Shown: piece by piece, positions 31,930 through 43,484 of the stretch
Layout of the letters: every line of letters begins with the position of its first letter
How positions within the stretch are numbered: the stretch's first letter is position 1
Origin: Diploptera punctata
Lineage: Eukaryota > Arthropoda > Insecta > Blattodea > Blaberidae
NCBI GenBank assembly: GCA_030220185.1
Contig: JASPKZ010001602.1
Coordinates: 783,001 to 847,000 of the forward strand
Reading direction: 5' to 3'
Length of the DNA: 64,000 nt
Program-made: the position numbers and the translations under genes
Notes under the pieces: model-generated
Databases searched by the model: none
The model's input: only the letters and a program-made list of their open reading frames with translations
What the model was told of the DNA's origin: nothing

Positions 31930-32216
31930 CGCCATAGCATAGTGGCTACAAGCTGGAAGGGTGAGGGTTCGAGTCCCAGTGGGTCCGGATTTTTAAACTG
32001 ACCCAAACCTTCTGGCGGAACTATGATCTTGGGGTCAACTCAGACGCTAACGGAAATGAGTATCATACTCTCGTTCCGGCGCGGCGGTAAAGGCGGCCAT
32101 CACGCAGGACTGACAACCCGGCTCACATCAAGTGCCGATTGTCTAGAAAAAGTGGGAGCTTTAACTCCTACTACGGCAGGGACCTCCTAAGGCCTGTAGA
32201 GGGATCACTTTACCTA
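31930..32216 (+). mobile_element. SINE-B, full-length copy
   Basis: The best SINE-B copy. The head has box A tagcatagtggctac and box B gggttcgagtccca. The body has ccttctggcggaactatg, ggcggccatcacgcagga and aagtgccgattgtctag. The end is gcctgtagagggatcacttt. It abuts the 3' side of a minus-strand LINE remnant. Confidence 0.92.
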
Positions 32217-32548
32217 CAGTGATTTATCTCATATTACCATATACTTCGTTTTGTTCAAATTTATTTTTAATCCCCAGTTTTTCGCATTCCAGTTTTCCTG
32301 TAATATAGACATACTCTAAATCCTCGTAATCTTTTGCCATCAGTAGCTGATCATCAGCAAATAGCAAACAATAAACTGCATCTTCTTCTATATTTATTCC
32401 CATAGTGGAACATTTGTTTTTTCACTGTGTTAAGGAGTTTTGCTGATTTATTTTGAATAACATCAGCGATAAGCTAAATCTTTGTTTTAAACTTTTAGTA
32501 AATCCGAAACCAGTTGTAATATTTTCACCTATTTTTATTCTAAACTAG
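32217..32548 (-). pseudogene. LINE RT fragment, 3' part (split by repeat F)
   Basis: The minus strand gives RIKIGENITTGFGFTKS, then INIEEDAVYCLLFADDQLLM with FADD codons at 32350-32361, then LEYVYITGKLECEKLGIK. This is RT motif C and its flanks. The upstream motif A part is at 33536-33760 beyond a repeat F insertion. Frameshifts are present. Confidence 0.8.
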
Positions 32549-33535
32549 CTAATACCCGGCGTGCGCTGCTACACCTAAATAAATTATAATGTGTTTTTGC
32601 ATTTAGTTGAATAAGTAAAAGAAAAAATAAATATAAATTTATATCGTTATTATTTTTAGATACCCCGTGCTGATTACCCAGCGCTGCCCGGGAATCAACG
32701 CATCCCGATGTACTTGGTATAAATTAGCTGAAAGACAAAATTCGTTACTTTGAGTTATCCATAAAAGAATACCCTCGGTGCGCTGCTATGCTTACCCGGG
32801 AATCTACTTATCCCGATCTTCTTGGCATCAATGAAAGACAAAAATGATTTTGTGAGTTATCCTTAAAAGATAAACATATGCTGTTGCGGACTTTTCTGTA
32901 GAGTTTTTTGAGATATTCAATTCTGTGTACAATAATTATGTGTATTTGTTATGTTTAGGCAGCGTAAGCCATTTAAGCGTACAAAAAACGGCATTTTTCC
33001 ACGTTTTTTTTTTTTTTTCACTACAGAAGGTGATTTTTTAAGGGTGAAGGGCTTGAGCATTAAAACTCTCTTACAACCTATAACCTTCCCAGGAAAATCC
33101 TGAACATTTTTCAAAACGCCCCATGACAATCGGATGAATGGTTTGGCAGCACATGTTTGCCCGGGAATCTACTTATCCCGATCTCCTTGGCATCAATGAA
33201 AGACATAAATGGCTATTGTGAGTTATCTGTAAAAGATAAACATATTCTGTCGCGGACTTTTTTGTAGAGTTTTTTTATATATTCAATTCTGTGTACATTA
33301 ATTATGTGTATATGTTATGGTTTAGGCAGCGTAAGCCATTTAAAGGTAAAAAAGTGACTTTTTTAACTAAAAAGGGTGCTTTTTAAGGTTATAGGAGTTT
33401 ACTATCTCAACTTTCTTATAGCCTATGTTCATTCTGGGAATCTCCTGAACATTTTGCCAAAAATTCCATCAGAATCGGATCAACGGTATGGACGCGCATA
33501 AAGTACGAACAAACAAACATTCATTTTAATATATT
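32549..33535 (-). repeat. Repeat F, longest copy, inserted in a LINE RT
   Basis: About 1 kb. On the minus strand it starts near catacgttgatccgattct-type sequence and ends tagctagttt. The marker cccgggaatc recurs three times (about 32689, 32796 and 33163), and the ggcagcgtaagccatttaa segment occurs twice (32959 and 33327), so ~350-bp units are tandemly arranged. No coding. It separates motif A from motif C of one RT. Confidence 0.88.
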
Positions 33536-33760
33536 AGATATATACTGTATATTCATCATACAACCTTTTTTATTCCTTGCATAATGTTTTTATTTACTGC
33601 TTGTGTACGTAAAACCTGTGACAATATTTAATCAGGGAAGCACTGTCATATGCTTTCTCTAAATCAATAAACAGTGGATGATTTATTTCTGGAAGATGGA
33701 TTTTTCTCAACAACGGTTTTGAGTATACCTAAAGAACATATATACTCCAGAATAAATTCG
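33536..33760 (-). pseudogene. LINE RT fragment, motif A part
   Basis: On the minus strand, a frame gives FIDLEKAYDSAS-like sequence (read here as VYIDLEKAYDSASLIKY) followed by a degraded KEIKRLYDE block. It leads into the R-I-K-I-G segment that resumes at 32548. Motif A contains the first catalytic Asp. Confidence 0.75.
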
Positions 33761-33914
33761 TAATTTGGTCTATAAGAAAATTAAATTGAAGAGTAAGCTA
33801 TTCTAAAAAAGAACACAAAAACTAATATCAATACAAGAAAAAATATGCTTACTATTATATTCAACAATCTGATTTCACCTAATAACTGAATTGAATGAGA
33901 GGCAGCTTTATGCT

Positions 33915-34627
33915 GACTATTTAACTCATGCCCCAAATGCGAGTCAATGACCAATCACCTTTCAATGATTTTTTATTTACAACCAATCACAGTCGTGTTT
34001 CGCCTAAAATTTACCAACTAAAGTTTATCATAATAAAGAAAGCACCTCCTTTTTAACATTCTGAATAGGTCATAGCATTATTTTGCAGTGACTGACTCAC
34101 TAAGAAATACGGCTACCAGATTGTATATATAGTGCATGAATGTCAACACGTAGCGCATACGAGAGATAATATAAAAACATTTGTAACAATTGATTATACC
34201 ACAAAAAAAGAAACACTGTTTGCACTTTCTTAAACGAATTATTTTCCAGAAAATGACGCAGAAAAATATAATTGGCATATTTACATCATAGGACATCAGA
34301 AATTAATTAATACCTATAACGTTGGTTATAAATTTCTCCACTAGGGTGCATTCTTACAACATTGCGATCTTTTGGCAATATATAATATTATGATCTGGTT
34401 GCAGTGATCGAACAAAAGAAGCAAATGAAGCGTATCAATCGTTTCTCATTTGTTTTCAAACATCGCCGTATACATTAAATATATAAATATTTTAAAATAA
34501 CTATAGTTAAATAATGATTTGTGAGTATACAGCTTAATTTTATTCGCTAAATAGTCCTAACAAATGCCACTCTTGATTTCCAGATTCTCTAGATAAATTG
34601 GAAATCACTCGTGGCATTACTTATGAC
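33915..34627 (-). repeat. Repeat M, copy 3
   Basis: Complete in reverse, from gactatttaactcatgcccc to ggcattacttatgac. Landmarks: catcgccgtatacattaaat and the 5' hairpin near 34565-34620. It abuts copy 4 directly. Confidence 0.9.
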
Positions 34628-35253
34628 AATTTAACTCATGCTCCAAATGGGAGTCAATGACCAATCACATTTCAATAAATTTTGTTTCACAACCAATGAC
34701 AGTCGCGTTTCACCTCGCTCTTTATCGATTACTCTTTATCAGTTTCTTCTTTAATGATAAAGAAAGCTCCTCCTTTTTAATACTCTGAACAGCTCAGAGC
34801 ATTATTTTTGTCCAACAAATACATTGAATGTACCAAATAATGAACAGATTTCTTGATTTTATTGAGTTTACTAAAAAATAATAAGCTATAATTCAGGCAA
34901 AATCCCATCAGTCACCCTAAAATAAGTAATAATAACCTATAATAATGATTATACAGTTTGATGTGTTTCATTATTTCTCCACTAGGATACATTCCTACAA
35001 TATTGAGATCCTATTTGGCTATAAATAATATGATCAAGTTGCAGTGAATATACATAACCTCACATTTCTGATTTGTTTTCAAACATCGCCGTTTACATTA
35101 AATATATAAATATTTTAAAATGCCGATAACTATATTTAAATAATGATTTTTGAGCAAACAGCTAATTTTATTCATTAAATAGTCCTAAGAAATGCCACTC
35201 TTGATTCCCAAATCCTATAGATACATTGGAAATCACTCGTGGCATTTCTTATG
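34628..35253 (-). repeat. Repeat M, copy 4
   Basis: Starts aatttaactcatgctcc at the very end of copy 3 and ends gtggcatttcttatgaag. Internal deletions shorten it relative to copy 1. Confidence 0.9.
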
Positions 35254-35330
35254 AAGATTTGATCAATGATGGCTCGGCCTTTTCACAAAACTTGTCTCTT
35301 CTTCTGTTTCCACTTTACTATAATCTTACT

Positions 35331-36013
35331 CGAACTATTTAACTCATGGCTCAAATGGGAGTCAATGATCAATCACGTTTCAATGAATTTTGTTTTACAA
35401 CCAATGACAGTCGTCTTCCACCTCGCTTTTTATCGAATTCTCTTTATCACCTCCTGTTTTTTTATAACGAAAGCTCCTTCTTTTTAATATTCTGGACAGG
35501 TCAAAGCATTAATTTGCAGTGACCGACTCTCCAACAAATATATTGAATATAGGAAAATAATGAACAGATTTCTTCGAACTACACATTTGATAATTGTGTA
35601 TTCAATAATGTGTTTTAAATAATGATTTTACTGAGTTGTTTACTAAAAAAATTAATTAATAACCTATAATGTTGGTTATAATATACAGTTTCATGTGTTT
35701 AATTTTTTCTCCACTAGGGTGCAATCTTACAATATTGTGATCTTATTTGATAATAAATAATACGATCAAGTTCCAGTGAATAAACAAATTAAACATAACC
35801 ACGCATTTCTGATTTGTTTTAAACATCGCCGTTTACATTAAATATATAAATACTTTAAAATACCGGCAGGCCTAGCTATTTTTAAATAATTATTTATGAG
35901 TAAACAGATTAATTTTATTCGTTAAATAGTCATAACAAATGTCACTCTTGATTTCCAAATCCTAATTCGATTTATCGATGATTTGGAAATCATTCGTGAC
36001 ATTACTTACGATA
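35331..36013 (-). repeat. Repeat M, copy 5
   Basis: From gaactatttaactcatgg to cgtgacattacttacgat. About 80 bp of unrelated sequence separates it from copy 4. All three neighbours share one orientation. Confidence 0.9.
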
Positions 36014-36362
36014 ATAATTAGCGTCGCAATTAAAATTTGGGCATGGAAGGGCCAACAAAGTTGCTGGAAGACCATCTTGTTATGCTTGAGGTTTGTTTCT
36101 TACATGTCACAGATTTAAGACACGGCTTAACGTACGTTCCTTCTAAATTAAGTCATACTCAGCAATTAGATTTGTACATTAATGTTTGTTTTAAAGCTGA
36201 TTACACAGGATATAAAAAAATTGGCATTTATATAGACAGTCCCATAGACCAATTTCTTTACAAATAATCTGATAGAATTTGTTGAGTAGTTATAATTTCC
36301 CATCAAGTAACGACAGTTTTAAAGTTGAACAATTTCAGAAAAAAATTGTTTAATTTTTGTTT
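36014..36362. other. Unclassified, 76-codon open frame
   Basis: The frame 36037-36267 starts MGMEGPTKLLEDHLVMLEV. It shows no domain I recognise and no splice or promoter context. Probably chance. Confidence 0.3.
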
Positions 36363-36364
36363 TA

Positions 36365-36985
36365 CATACAACCATCTCTTCTTCCTCTTCGTCTTCCTTT
36401 CATGTGATAGACCTAGTAGTCTGTTACGGTCTCAATCCAACATTTAAGGGTCTGCCCAAAGATTTCTTTCCTGGTGGCTGGTAATTTAAGATCTGACGTG
36501 GTATTCTTGTTCTGCTCATTCTTCTTACGTGAGATTTCCAGTTGTTCCTGTATTTGTGTACATATTCCAAAACTGATTCTGTTTGTAATTCTTTGAGAAT
36601 CTCAGAATTCCTTTTATGGTCTCTTCTTGAGTCTTCAATACGTCTCATAAATTTCATTTCTGCCGCAGTTAGTCTTCGTTCATCTACACTGCGAATTGTC
36701 CAGGCCTCACTGCCGTAACATAATATGGGTCTGGCCAGTGTTTTATAAATTCTAGTTCGTGTGTATTGCTATACTGTGTTTGGCTTGAAAATATTATTTA
36801 TAATCCCTGTTACTCTGTTAAATTTTATAATTTTCTGACTAAATTTTTTTGTTCTTCGTATGTAACTTGGTATCCGAGATAATTAAATGTGTTAGTTTGT
36901 TCTAATATTTTATTATTAATAACAATTTTACTGCGAACTGATCCTTTTCCTAGGAAAGCCATGACTTCAGATTTTTTTCTGTTGA
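36365..36985 (-). pseudogene. LINE-d/g-like C-terminal region
   Basis: Minus strand from 36985: SMAFLGKGSVRSKIVINNK, then LEQTNTFNYLGYQ, then PILCYGSEAWTIRSVDE, AAEMKFMRRIEDSRRDHK, WKSHVRRMSRTRIPRQI and GKKSLGRPLN. The full connection-plus-tail order is present, but the frame breaks several times. RT core missing. Confidence 0.85.
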
Positions 36986-37785
36986 GAACAACAACTATAA
37001 AGTAGCTTATGTAATATTATATAACTTATTCCCGGTAATTTTATGAGATTATCTTAGATATTTTTATTCCTGAACACTATTCATATAATCAGAAAAATGT
37101 TTTATATGTGTAATATACACCACATGTGACATAACGCTTGAATATTCCTCAAATATATTTATTGAATTCAAAATAGCAGGTAAACCTAGTACGAGGCTTA
37201 AAGAACATGCAATATGAAATATACGTTTATGTAACGCTAAACACAAGCAGGTTAAAGTCAATAAATTCTCGGATGGGTGGGTAAACAGAGATATCTCCAT
37301 CCCAATTGTATCATTTTTACATACCAATACTCATTATTAGTTAACATGAAATACACTATGAAATACATACTAATCATCATTGTCACAATCTACTGTTTAT
37401 GACACAGAAAAAGTGTCACTTTTTCTAGCTACATAAATACTTTTTTTTCACAATATTGGAGATATATCTCTTTGCCCATCAATCCGAGATGCAGATAACT
37501 CTCTTTACACACCCACCTGAGAATAGTTCTGCTTGCTATAGATAGTAAGCAGCTATCCCTATCACTAAAATAATATTTTGCGGGTTTAGAAAATTTTAGA
37601 AGATTGTAATAAATTTGAAACCTTATAAATATAAATCTCCTTCCTAAAATATTGCTTCTTGGGCTGAAAATGATATCAGGAAAAGGCAACAAGCATTATT
37701 TAATTATGAAATTTGTGTTTGTTAAAAAAAATCAGATTAGTATTTCTGTGATTATTCAAATTCACACAAATCTCAGGAATGGTAA
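36986..37785. other. AT-rich DNA, nothing recognised
   Basis: The minus frames at 37064-37327 and 37429-37692 (87 codons each) have no motif. Confidence 0.5.
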
Positions 37786-38210
37786 ATAATACATTAAAAG
37801 CTAAATTAGTACAAAAATACACAAGAATAAAAATATATAATACTTTAACTTTGCCATCTCTTTTATACGAAAGTGAGATTTGGACATTACGAAAAAAGAG
37901 AGCGGAGCAGAATGAAAGCAACGGAAATGAAATGTCTTAGAAGTACAGCAGGATACACTCTTTTAGATCGAAAAAATAATGAAGACATTTTAGAATTAGA
38001 AGTAGAATCAGTAGAAGAAAAACTCAACAAGTACAAATTATAAACTGGTCAGACCATGTAACAAGAATGGATAATTCAAGAATCCCCAAAATGATGATGC
38101 AAATTAAACCCAAATGGTATCATCGACCAGGAAGACCTCTTAAAAGACTGCTACATGGGGCCGAAACTGGTCTACAAAGGCGTAATTCGTAGGGATGATG
38201 ATGATGATGG
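37786..38210 (+). pseudogene. LINE-g C-terminal tail
   Basis: Plus strand: LKAKLVQKYTRIKIYNTL, LPSLLYESEIWTLRKK, then (after slips) MKCLRSTAGYTLLDRKNN, HVTRMDNSRIPKMM and RPGRPLKRLLHGAETGLQ. It ends in an (ATG)n tail at 38190-38210. Dead by frameshifts. Confidence 0.85.
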
Positions 38211-38650
38211 TGGTGGTGTGATTATTCTTAAAGTGAAATGTCTACTAGCTATTCCTATCAGTCAAACACAAAATACATACAATATGCTTGACTTAATGTC
38301 CCTTGATTTTTTTTTTTTTTTTTTTTGGTATCAGTCAACTATTTATTCAAATCAATCATGGATTTCATCAGATCAGAGTTGGCGGTCCTCGCTGCAAAGG
38401 TATCGAGCATATAATAAAGTACAGAGCAGAGTAAAATCCCTCAGAGCATAACCTTCTATAAAATATATTTTGTGTACAATTATTTTTATTAAATGCCTAT
38501 TAAGTGCAAGCACGCAGAACTCATAAACAACGCTTTACACACATTAACAAAAAAAATATCATCTCTATATGATCTATCGAATGGATATGAGGTTAGCACC
38601 CGACTGGTAGGCCGATAGGCCAAGGGCCTTCAGGCCTCTAGCACAATGGA
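38211..38650. other. Nothing recognised
   Basis: Contains a T16 homopolymer near 38310. No gene signal. Confidence 0.5.
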
Positions 38651-38654
38651 GTTT

Positions 38655-39846
38655 TTATCATAGAAATGCCAAGAGTGATTTCCAAATTATCGATAAATTC
38701 ACGACTCACGAAGCGAGGAGTGAATTTGTGTAGAGAATTTGGAAATCAAGAGTGGCATTTGTAACGGCTATTTAACGAATAAAATTAAGCTGTTTACTCA
38801 CAAATCGTTATTTAAATATCCATCAATCCATAATAATTCTGCCCGAGGGCACGTCTTTCACTGCAATCATTGCATTTCCATGCTATGCTTTGCAGCTTTA
38901 CTGGGAATTATAGGTGTGATGGCTTCCAGTTGCTTTCCACAGGTGTGATGGCTTCCAGTTGCTTTCCACACCGGTGAAGGATGGTGATGATAATGATAAG
39001 GATGATGATGATGGCTGCGTGATTTTCGGCGACCTTTGGGCCCTCAGCTTCCTGACATTTGTCTTACAGGTCAGGAAAAAACCCGAAAAAATCTCACCCA
39101 GGAGCCTGTCAAGGCCGGGAATCGAACCCGGGCGCGCTGCGTGATAAGGCAGCACGCTATCTCGAGACCACAGCGGTGGACTATTTAAATATAGTTGTTT
39201 TAAAATATTTATATATTTAATGTAAACGGCGATGTTTGAAAACAAATGAGAAACGTTTGTTATGCTTCATTTGTTCATCACTGCAACCAGATCATATTAT
39301 TTATTGCCAAAGGATCGCATATTGTAAGAATGCACCCTAGTGGAGAAAAACATAAAGACATCAAACTGTTCGTAACCAACATATTAATTACTTTCTGATG
39401 TCCTGTGATGTAAATATGTCAATTATATTTTTCTGGAACGTAAATACCTGGGAAATAATACGTTTAAGAAAGGGCAAATAGTGGTTTCTTTTTTTTTTCT
39501 TTTTGTGGTATAATCAATTGCTACAAATGATTTTATATTATATCCTGCAAGCAGTATCAGGTTACATTCATGCACTATATATACAATCTGGTAGCCACAT
39601 GCATTCTAGTATTCTTACATCCTAATATATAAATTGTTATATTCGACGTATTTCTTAGAGAGTCAGCCACTGCAAAATAATGCTCTGGCCTATTCAGAAT
39701 GTTAAAAAAAGGAGGAGCTTGATTGTAATACGATATAATTAAATTGATAAAATCGAGGTAAAAAAACGACAGTGATTGGTTGTAAATAAAAATTAATTGA
39801 AATGTGATTGGTCATTGACTCCCAATTGGGGCATGAGATAATAGTC
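38655..39846 (+). repeat. Repeat M, copy 6 (interrupted by SINE-A)
   Basis: 5' hairpin at 38665-38760; resumes at 39182 after a SINE. It contains the actatatatacaatctgg and ggaggagctt landmarks and ends ggggcatgagataatagtc. A ~70-bp extra segment lies near 39600. Confidence 0.9.
38820..39181 (-). mobile_element. SINE-A inserted in repeat M with 11-bp TSD
   Basis: Divergent-subfamily SINE-A flanked by tatttaaatat at 38809-38819 and 39182-39192. A ~30-bp stretch (ggtgtgatggcttccagttg and following) is tandemly duplicated inside it at about 38912-38970. Box B is gggttcgattcccgg in SINE orientation. Confidence 0.93.
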
Positions 39847-40345
39847 AATGACATATCGTACCTAAAAGTTTTGTCGGTGAGGTCCTACAACAACTGAATA
39901 TTAAATATTTTAAACGTATGCTGTATTAAGGTACTGATTAATAAATTAGGTATAATTCAATGTGAATTCCGTCTGATTCACTGTAAACATCCAATCAATA
40001 CTCCAATTTTTACCAATACGAATAAGCGGATGTCAAATTTGAACTGATTATTTCTTTTAATCGGCCGGTATTTTTTGACACGAATGTGACAAACAGTGTT
40101 TCACATCACAGTTACTGCCTGCAGAATTAAAACAGAGAGCGCATAGACAAGACTTCTGAGTGCCATATGATCGCCGAAGACAGTGACAAATGAATCACCA
40201 ACTATAATACCTTAGTGTGTACGTACATATTATACTCTAGTGCCAATGAATAGTCCTTGAGGATGTTGCATTTTGTTTTCTGGCAGTGTTTATGGTTCAC
40301 ACACACCTGTAAATGTACCGGTATGTGTGTATGGAATGTATGTAT
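39847..40345. other. Nothing recognised
   Basis: Featureless apart from mild GC enrichment near 40120. Confidence 0.5.
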
Positions 40346-40346
40346 G

Positions 40347-40429
<83 letters not shown>

Positions 40430-40442
40430 CGTGCGTGCGTGC
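40346..40442. repeat. (TA)n(GT)n(GC)-rich compound microsatellite
   Basis: A TA array of ~55 bp followed by GT and then GCGT units. The overlapping frame is a Tyr/Ile then Cys/Val artefact. Confidence 0.95.
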
Positions 40443-40601
40443 TCGCATAGCCTACCAATATTTCAGTACAGAACATTTGTTTAGTACGGATGGAAATTCA
40501 AAGCAGTGAATTATTATTTCAAGTAATTTGTAACATGTAACTAATATTCTAAATTAAATTAGGGTGAAGCGTATTAATTCTTATAAATTCTATAATAATA
40601 A

Positions 40602-41250
40602 TTATCATAAGTAATGCCAGGAGTGATTTCCAATTTATCTAGAGAATTTAGAAATGAAGAGTGGCATTTATTAGGGCTATTTGATGAATAAAATTAAGCC
40701 GGTTACTCACAAATCATTATTTAAATATAGTTATTTTAAAATATTTATATATTTAATGTGAACGGCGATGTTTGAAAACAAATCAGAAATGTGAGGTTAT
40801 GCTGCATTTGTTCATCTACTCCAACTAGATCATATTATTTATTGGCAAATAGGATCGCAATATTGTAAGAGTGCACCCTAGTGGAGAAAAAATGAAGCAC
40901 ATGAAACCGTATATTATAACGAACATTATAGGTTATTGGTTATTTTTTTAGGAAACAACTCCGTAAAATCATTATTTAAATATACAATTATTGAACACAC
41001 AATTATCAAATGTGTAGGTCGAAGGAATCTGTTCATTATTTGCTACATTCAACGTATTTGTTGGAGAGTTAGTCACTGCAAAATAATGCTCTGACCTGTT
41101 CAGAATATAAAAAAGGAGGAGCTTCCTTTAAAATGATAAAACAGAAGTAAATATCTAGGCGAAACACGACTGTGAATGGTTGTAAAACAAAATTCATTGA
41201 AACGTGATTGGTAATTGACTCCCATTTGGGGCATGAGTTAAATGGTCATT
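40602..41250 (+). repeat. Repeat M, copy 7
   Basis: From attatcataagtaatgcc to gggcatgagttaaatggtc. Shorter in the middle than copy 1, and closest in layout to copies 4 and 5. Confidence 0.9.
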
Positions 41251-41768
41251 ACAAAATACTTAAATACCTATTAAGTACCATTTTTTGTTTGGATGTACAG
41301 ATAAATTTGCGATAAAATTACCAGGTGTCATAAAATTTAAATGCTTTATTTTTTATTGGTTTTAATAAATATTTAAATCCACTCTTATAAATAATGTATA
41401 TGTAAATAATTTAAAACAAATTATTTTTATAATCGACATTGCTTCTATGCATGTATTAATTATGTAAACAGTAGAAAAACAAACAATGGAATGTAAGACG
41501 CAGCGCACGTCTGCTTATACGGTGCTAAGAAGTCAACACTCGAGTATAATTAACTCAAACGACATATTTGACTTAAGACTATACCAGCATACCGTTTAAA
41601 TCATCTCCACCTTTGTATGTATTTAACACATGCCTTGTTCTTCTTATTACTTATGTAAACTCTTTCCCATTGTCACTATCCTTTAACGTACTTAGAGGAA
41701 AAATGCATCAAGTCTACTTTCTGTTAAAAAGAAGTTAAGATACCCCGTTAACAGGGGAGTACAAATCA
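41251..41768. other. Nothing recognised
   Basis: AT-rich, no feature. Confidence 0.5.
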
Positions 41769-41769
41769 A

Positions 41770-41935
41770 CGATTCATCATCGTATGTTCACGAATTCAGG
41801 CCATTTGTTGACGTGTATCGGCCTCAAGAGAAATACCATCCAAAAGTCTTTTGAGTGGACGTCCTGGTCGTCGTCTTCTTCTTCTTCTTGCAGGTTCATA
41901 GCTTAACATTTGTTAGGGTATCCTGTGGTCAAATC
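41770..41935 (-). pseudogene. LINE-g C-terminal tail fragment
   Basis: On the minus strand it reads from a degraded RIPKQML block through RRRPGRPLKRLLDGISLEA to tcaacaaatggcctgaattc. Same 3' half as 30738-30902. Confidence 0.85.
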
Positions 41936-41989
41936 AAAGATTCGTATACAAGCAAAATAGTATTATGAAACCAAATTAAGATTACGTAA

Positions 41990-42365
41990 TATTATTTCAA
42001 AACTAGTATTTAAATATTGGAGCGAAGTTTTGATCCTGAATCAGTGAGATAAAAAGAAATTTGGAAGCATATGAGATTTTTGAGACCACTTCTTGGATTC
42101 ACAAGATTAGATTATCAAAGAAATATTGATATCAGAAAAAATTGAAAGATAAAATATATTAAATGATAGGCTCTAACTAAATATTAACAAAATGGGAAAC
42201 CGCATCTTTTTAGAATGGAAAGGGGAAGATTACCCAAACTATCTGTACAATATCAATCACAGGGAGAGAGAGATTTGGGAAGGCTAACACGTAGGTGGAT
42301 TCACCAAGATCACCATGAGTAAATTACAAGCGACAGATCCTACTAAAATGATCATCATGATGATG
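41990..42365 (+). pseudogene. LINE C-terminal tail, degraded
   Basis: Across several frames the plus strand gives MRFLRPLLGFTRLDYQRN, HLFRMERGRLPKLSVQY and QGERDLGRLTRRWIHQD. It ends in an atg/atc-rich tail. Related to LINE-d/g tails, subfamily unclear. Confidence 0.75.
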
Positions 42366-42407
42366 ATCAACTTTATAAAACTATGGTATAATAATTTAAT
42401 TATTTTC

Positions 42408-42690
42408 AAGACTATTAACTGGCACTATCGAACCGGGAGGTTCATGAACGCGCAGAAATAAGCTCTCCACAGATCACTATCCTGAGCTACTGTTTCCCAA
42501 TCAATCTCTGTATAATTATCCTTCCTCAAAACCAGTTAATCCTATTCTTCCACCTTATTCTTGGCCTACTTACTGGGTGCCTTTCTTATGTCCCTCCTTC
42601 ATTCACCATTAGTGACATATGTCCTGCCCATCGAAGTCTACGAGACTTAACTATTCTTAATAAGTCTGGTTTCCCATATAGATCATATAG
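42408..42690 (-). pseudogene. LINE-e C-terminal tail fragment
   Basis: Terminus actggcactatcgaaccggg at the left, then the degraded REDNYTEIDW..., the GR/K block and RLRWAGHMSLM region. Internal deletions remove part of the G-K-P block. Confidence 0.8.
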
Positions 42691-42964
42691 GCCTATACTA
42701 TTTTATGTAGGCCTACACACATTTTAAATTGAATTCTTGCAATAAATATAATTTAAAAAATTGTAGAATTTCGATGGAAAATGTACGGTAGAAAATACTT
42801 TTTTTTTTCAAAATTTATTTTTGTATTATTTCATATTGACATATGTATCTCTACTTTTACGCAATACAAAGAGAACTTGAAATTGTGCAAATTTTTTCTT
42901 TGCTATTTTTCGTTATACGCGATGTTAATTATTATTAACGAATGTTTATTTAAATATATCTCTT

Positions 42965-42965
<1 letters not shown>
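42691..42965. other. Nothing recognised
   Basis: AT-rich; no support for a gene. Confidence 0.5.
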
Positions 42966-43030
<65 letters not shown>

Positions 43031-43031
43031 T
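42966..43031. repeat. (AAT)n microsatellite
   Basis: About 22 AAT units, at the 5' edge of a LINE tail fragment. Confidence 0.95.
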
Positions 43032-43039
43032 AGTTTACA

Positions 43040-43255
43040 TAGACTAAGATCTGCTGAAATGAGATATCTTCGAAGGACTGCTGGATACACGCTACTAGAT
43101 TACCAAAAGGAAGACATGTTAGAAGATTTACACATGGAACCTTTATAAAACAAAATTTCTGATTTTAAATCAAGATGGATGCAACATCGAATAGTTTTCG
43201 AAAGACCTCTTATAAAAAATATATTGCTAAAAATTGAGGAAGACTGAGAATAAGG
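43040..43255 (+). pseudogene. LINE C-terminal tail fragment
   Basis: Plus strand RSAEMRYLRRTAGYTLLDYQ and KEDMLEDLHMEPL, then a degraded SRWMQHRIVFERPL block. LINE-g-like. Truncated at both ends. Confidence 0.75.
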
Positions 43256-43387
43256 TAGTCATTTATAATTTAAAAGTTTTATACCGTATAGTGACCTCAA
43301 CGGAGATACATATTGCATTTTTAAAATCTTGATTGTCTCATAAGTGATTTCTTTTTTTAATAAAATGTTGTTTGACGAGAAATTAAA

Positions 43388-43463
43388 TTACTTTTCAAAG
43401 TAGATACCATCAGATTCTATGGTCTTGAGCCATTTTTCTGCGAGGTTTATTATCCCGCGACGG
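43388..43463 (-). pseudogene. Mariner-type transposase C-terminus (remnant)
   Basis: The minus frame reads RRGIINLAEKWLKTIESDGI and then YFEK with a stop at 43388-43390. The pattern G-I-x-x-L-x-x-[RK]-W-x-x-x-I/C-x-S-x-G-x-Y-F-[ED] is how many mariner transposases end. Upstream the frame is closed by a stop and meets the first satellite unit. That unit's ENIEDIKAAEVGLNAFF segment resembles the preceding part of such a transposase. The catalytic D,D region is absent. Confidence 0.7.
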
Positions 43464-43484
43464 CACTAATCTATAGTTTTTATA

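Noticed and set aside
40273..40509. 78-codon frame with Tyr/Ile then Cys/Val repeats
   Set aside because: A translation of the TA/GT compound microsatellite.
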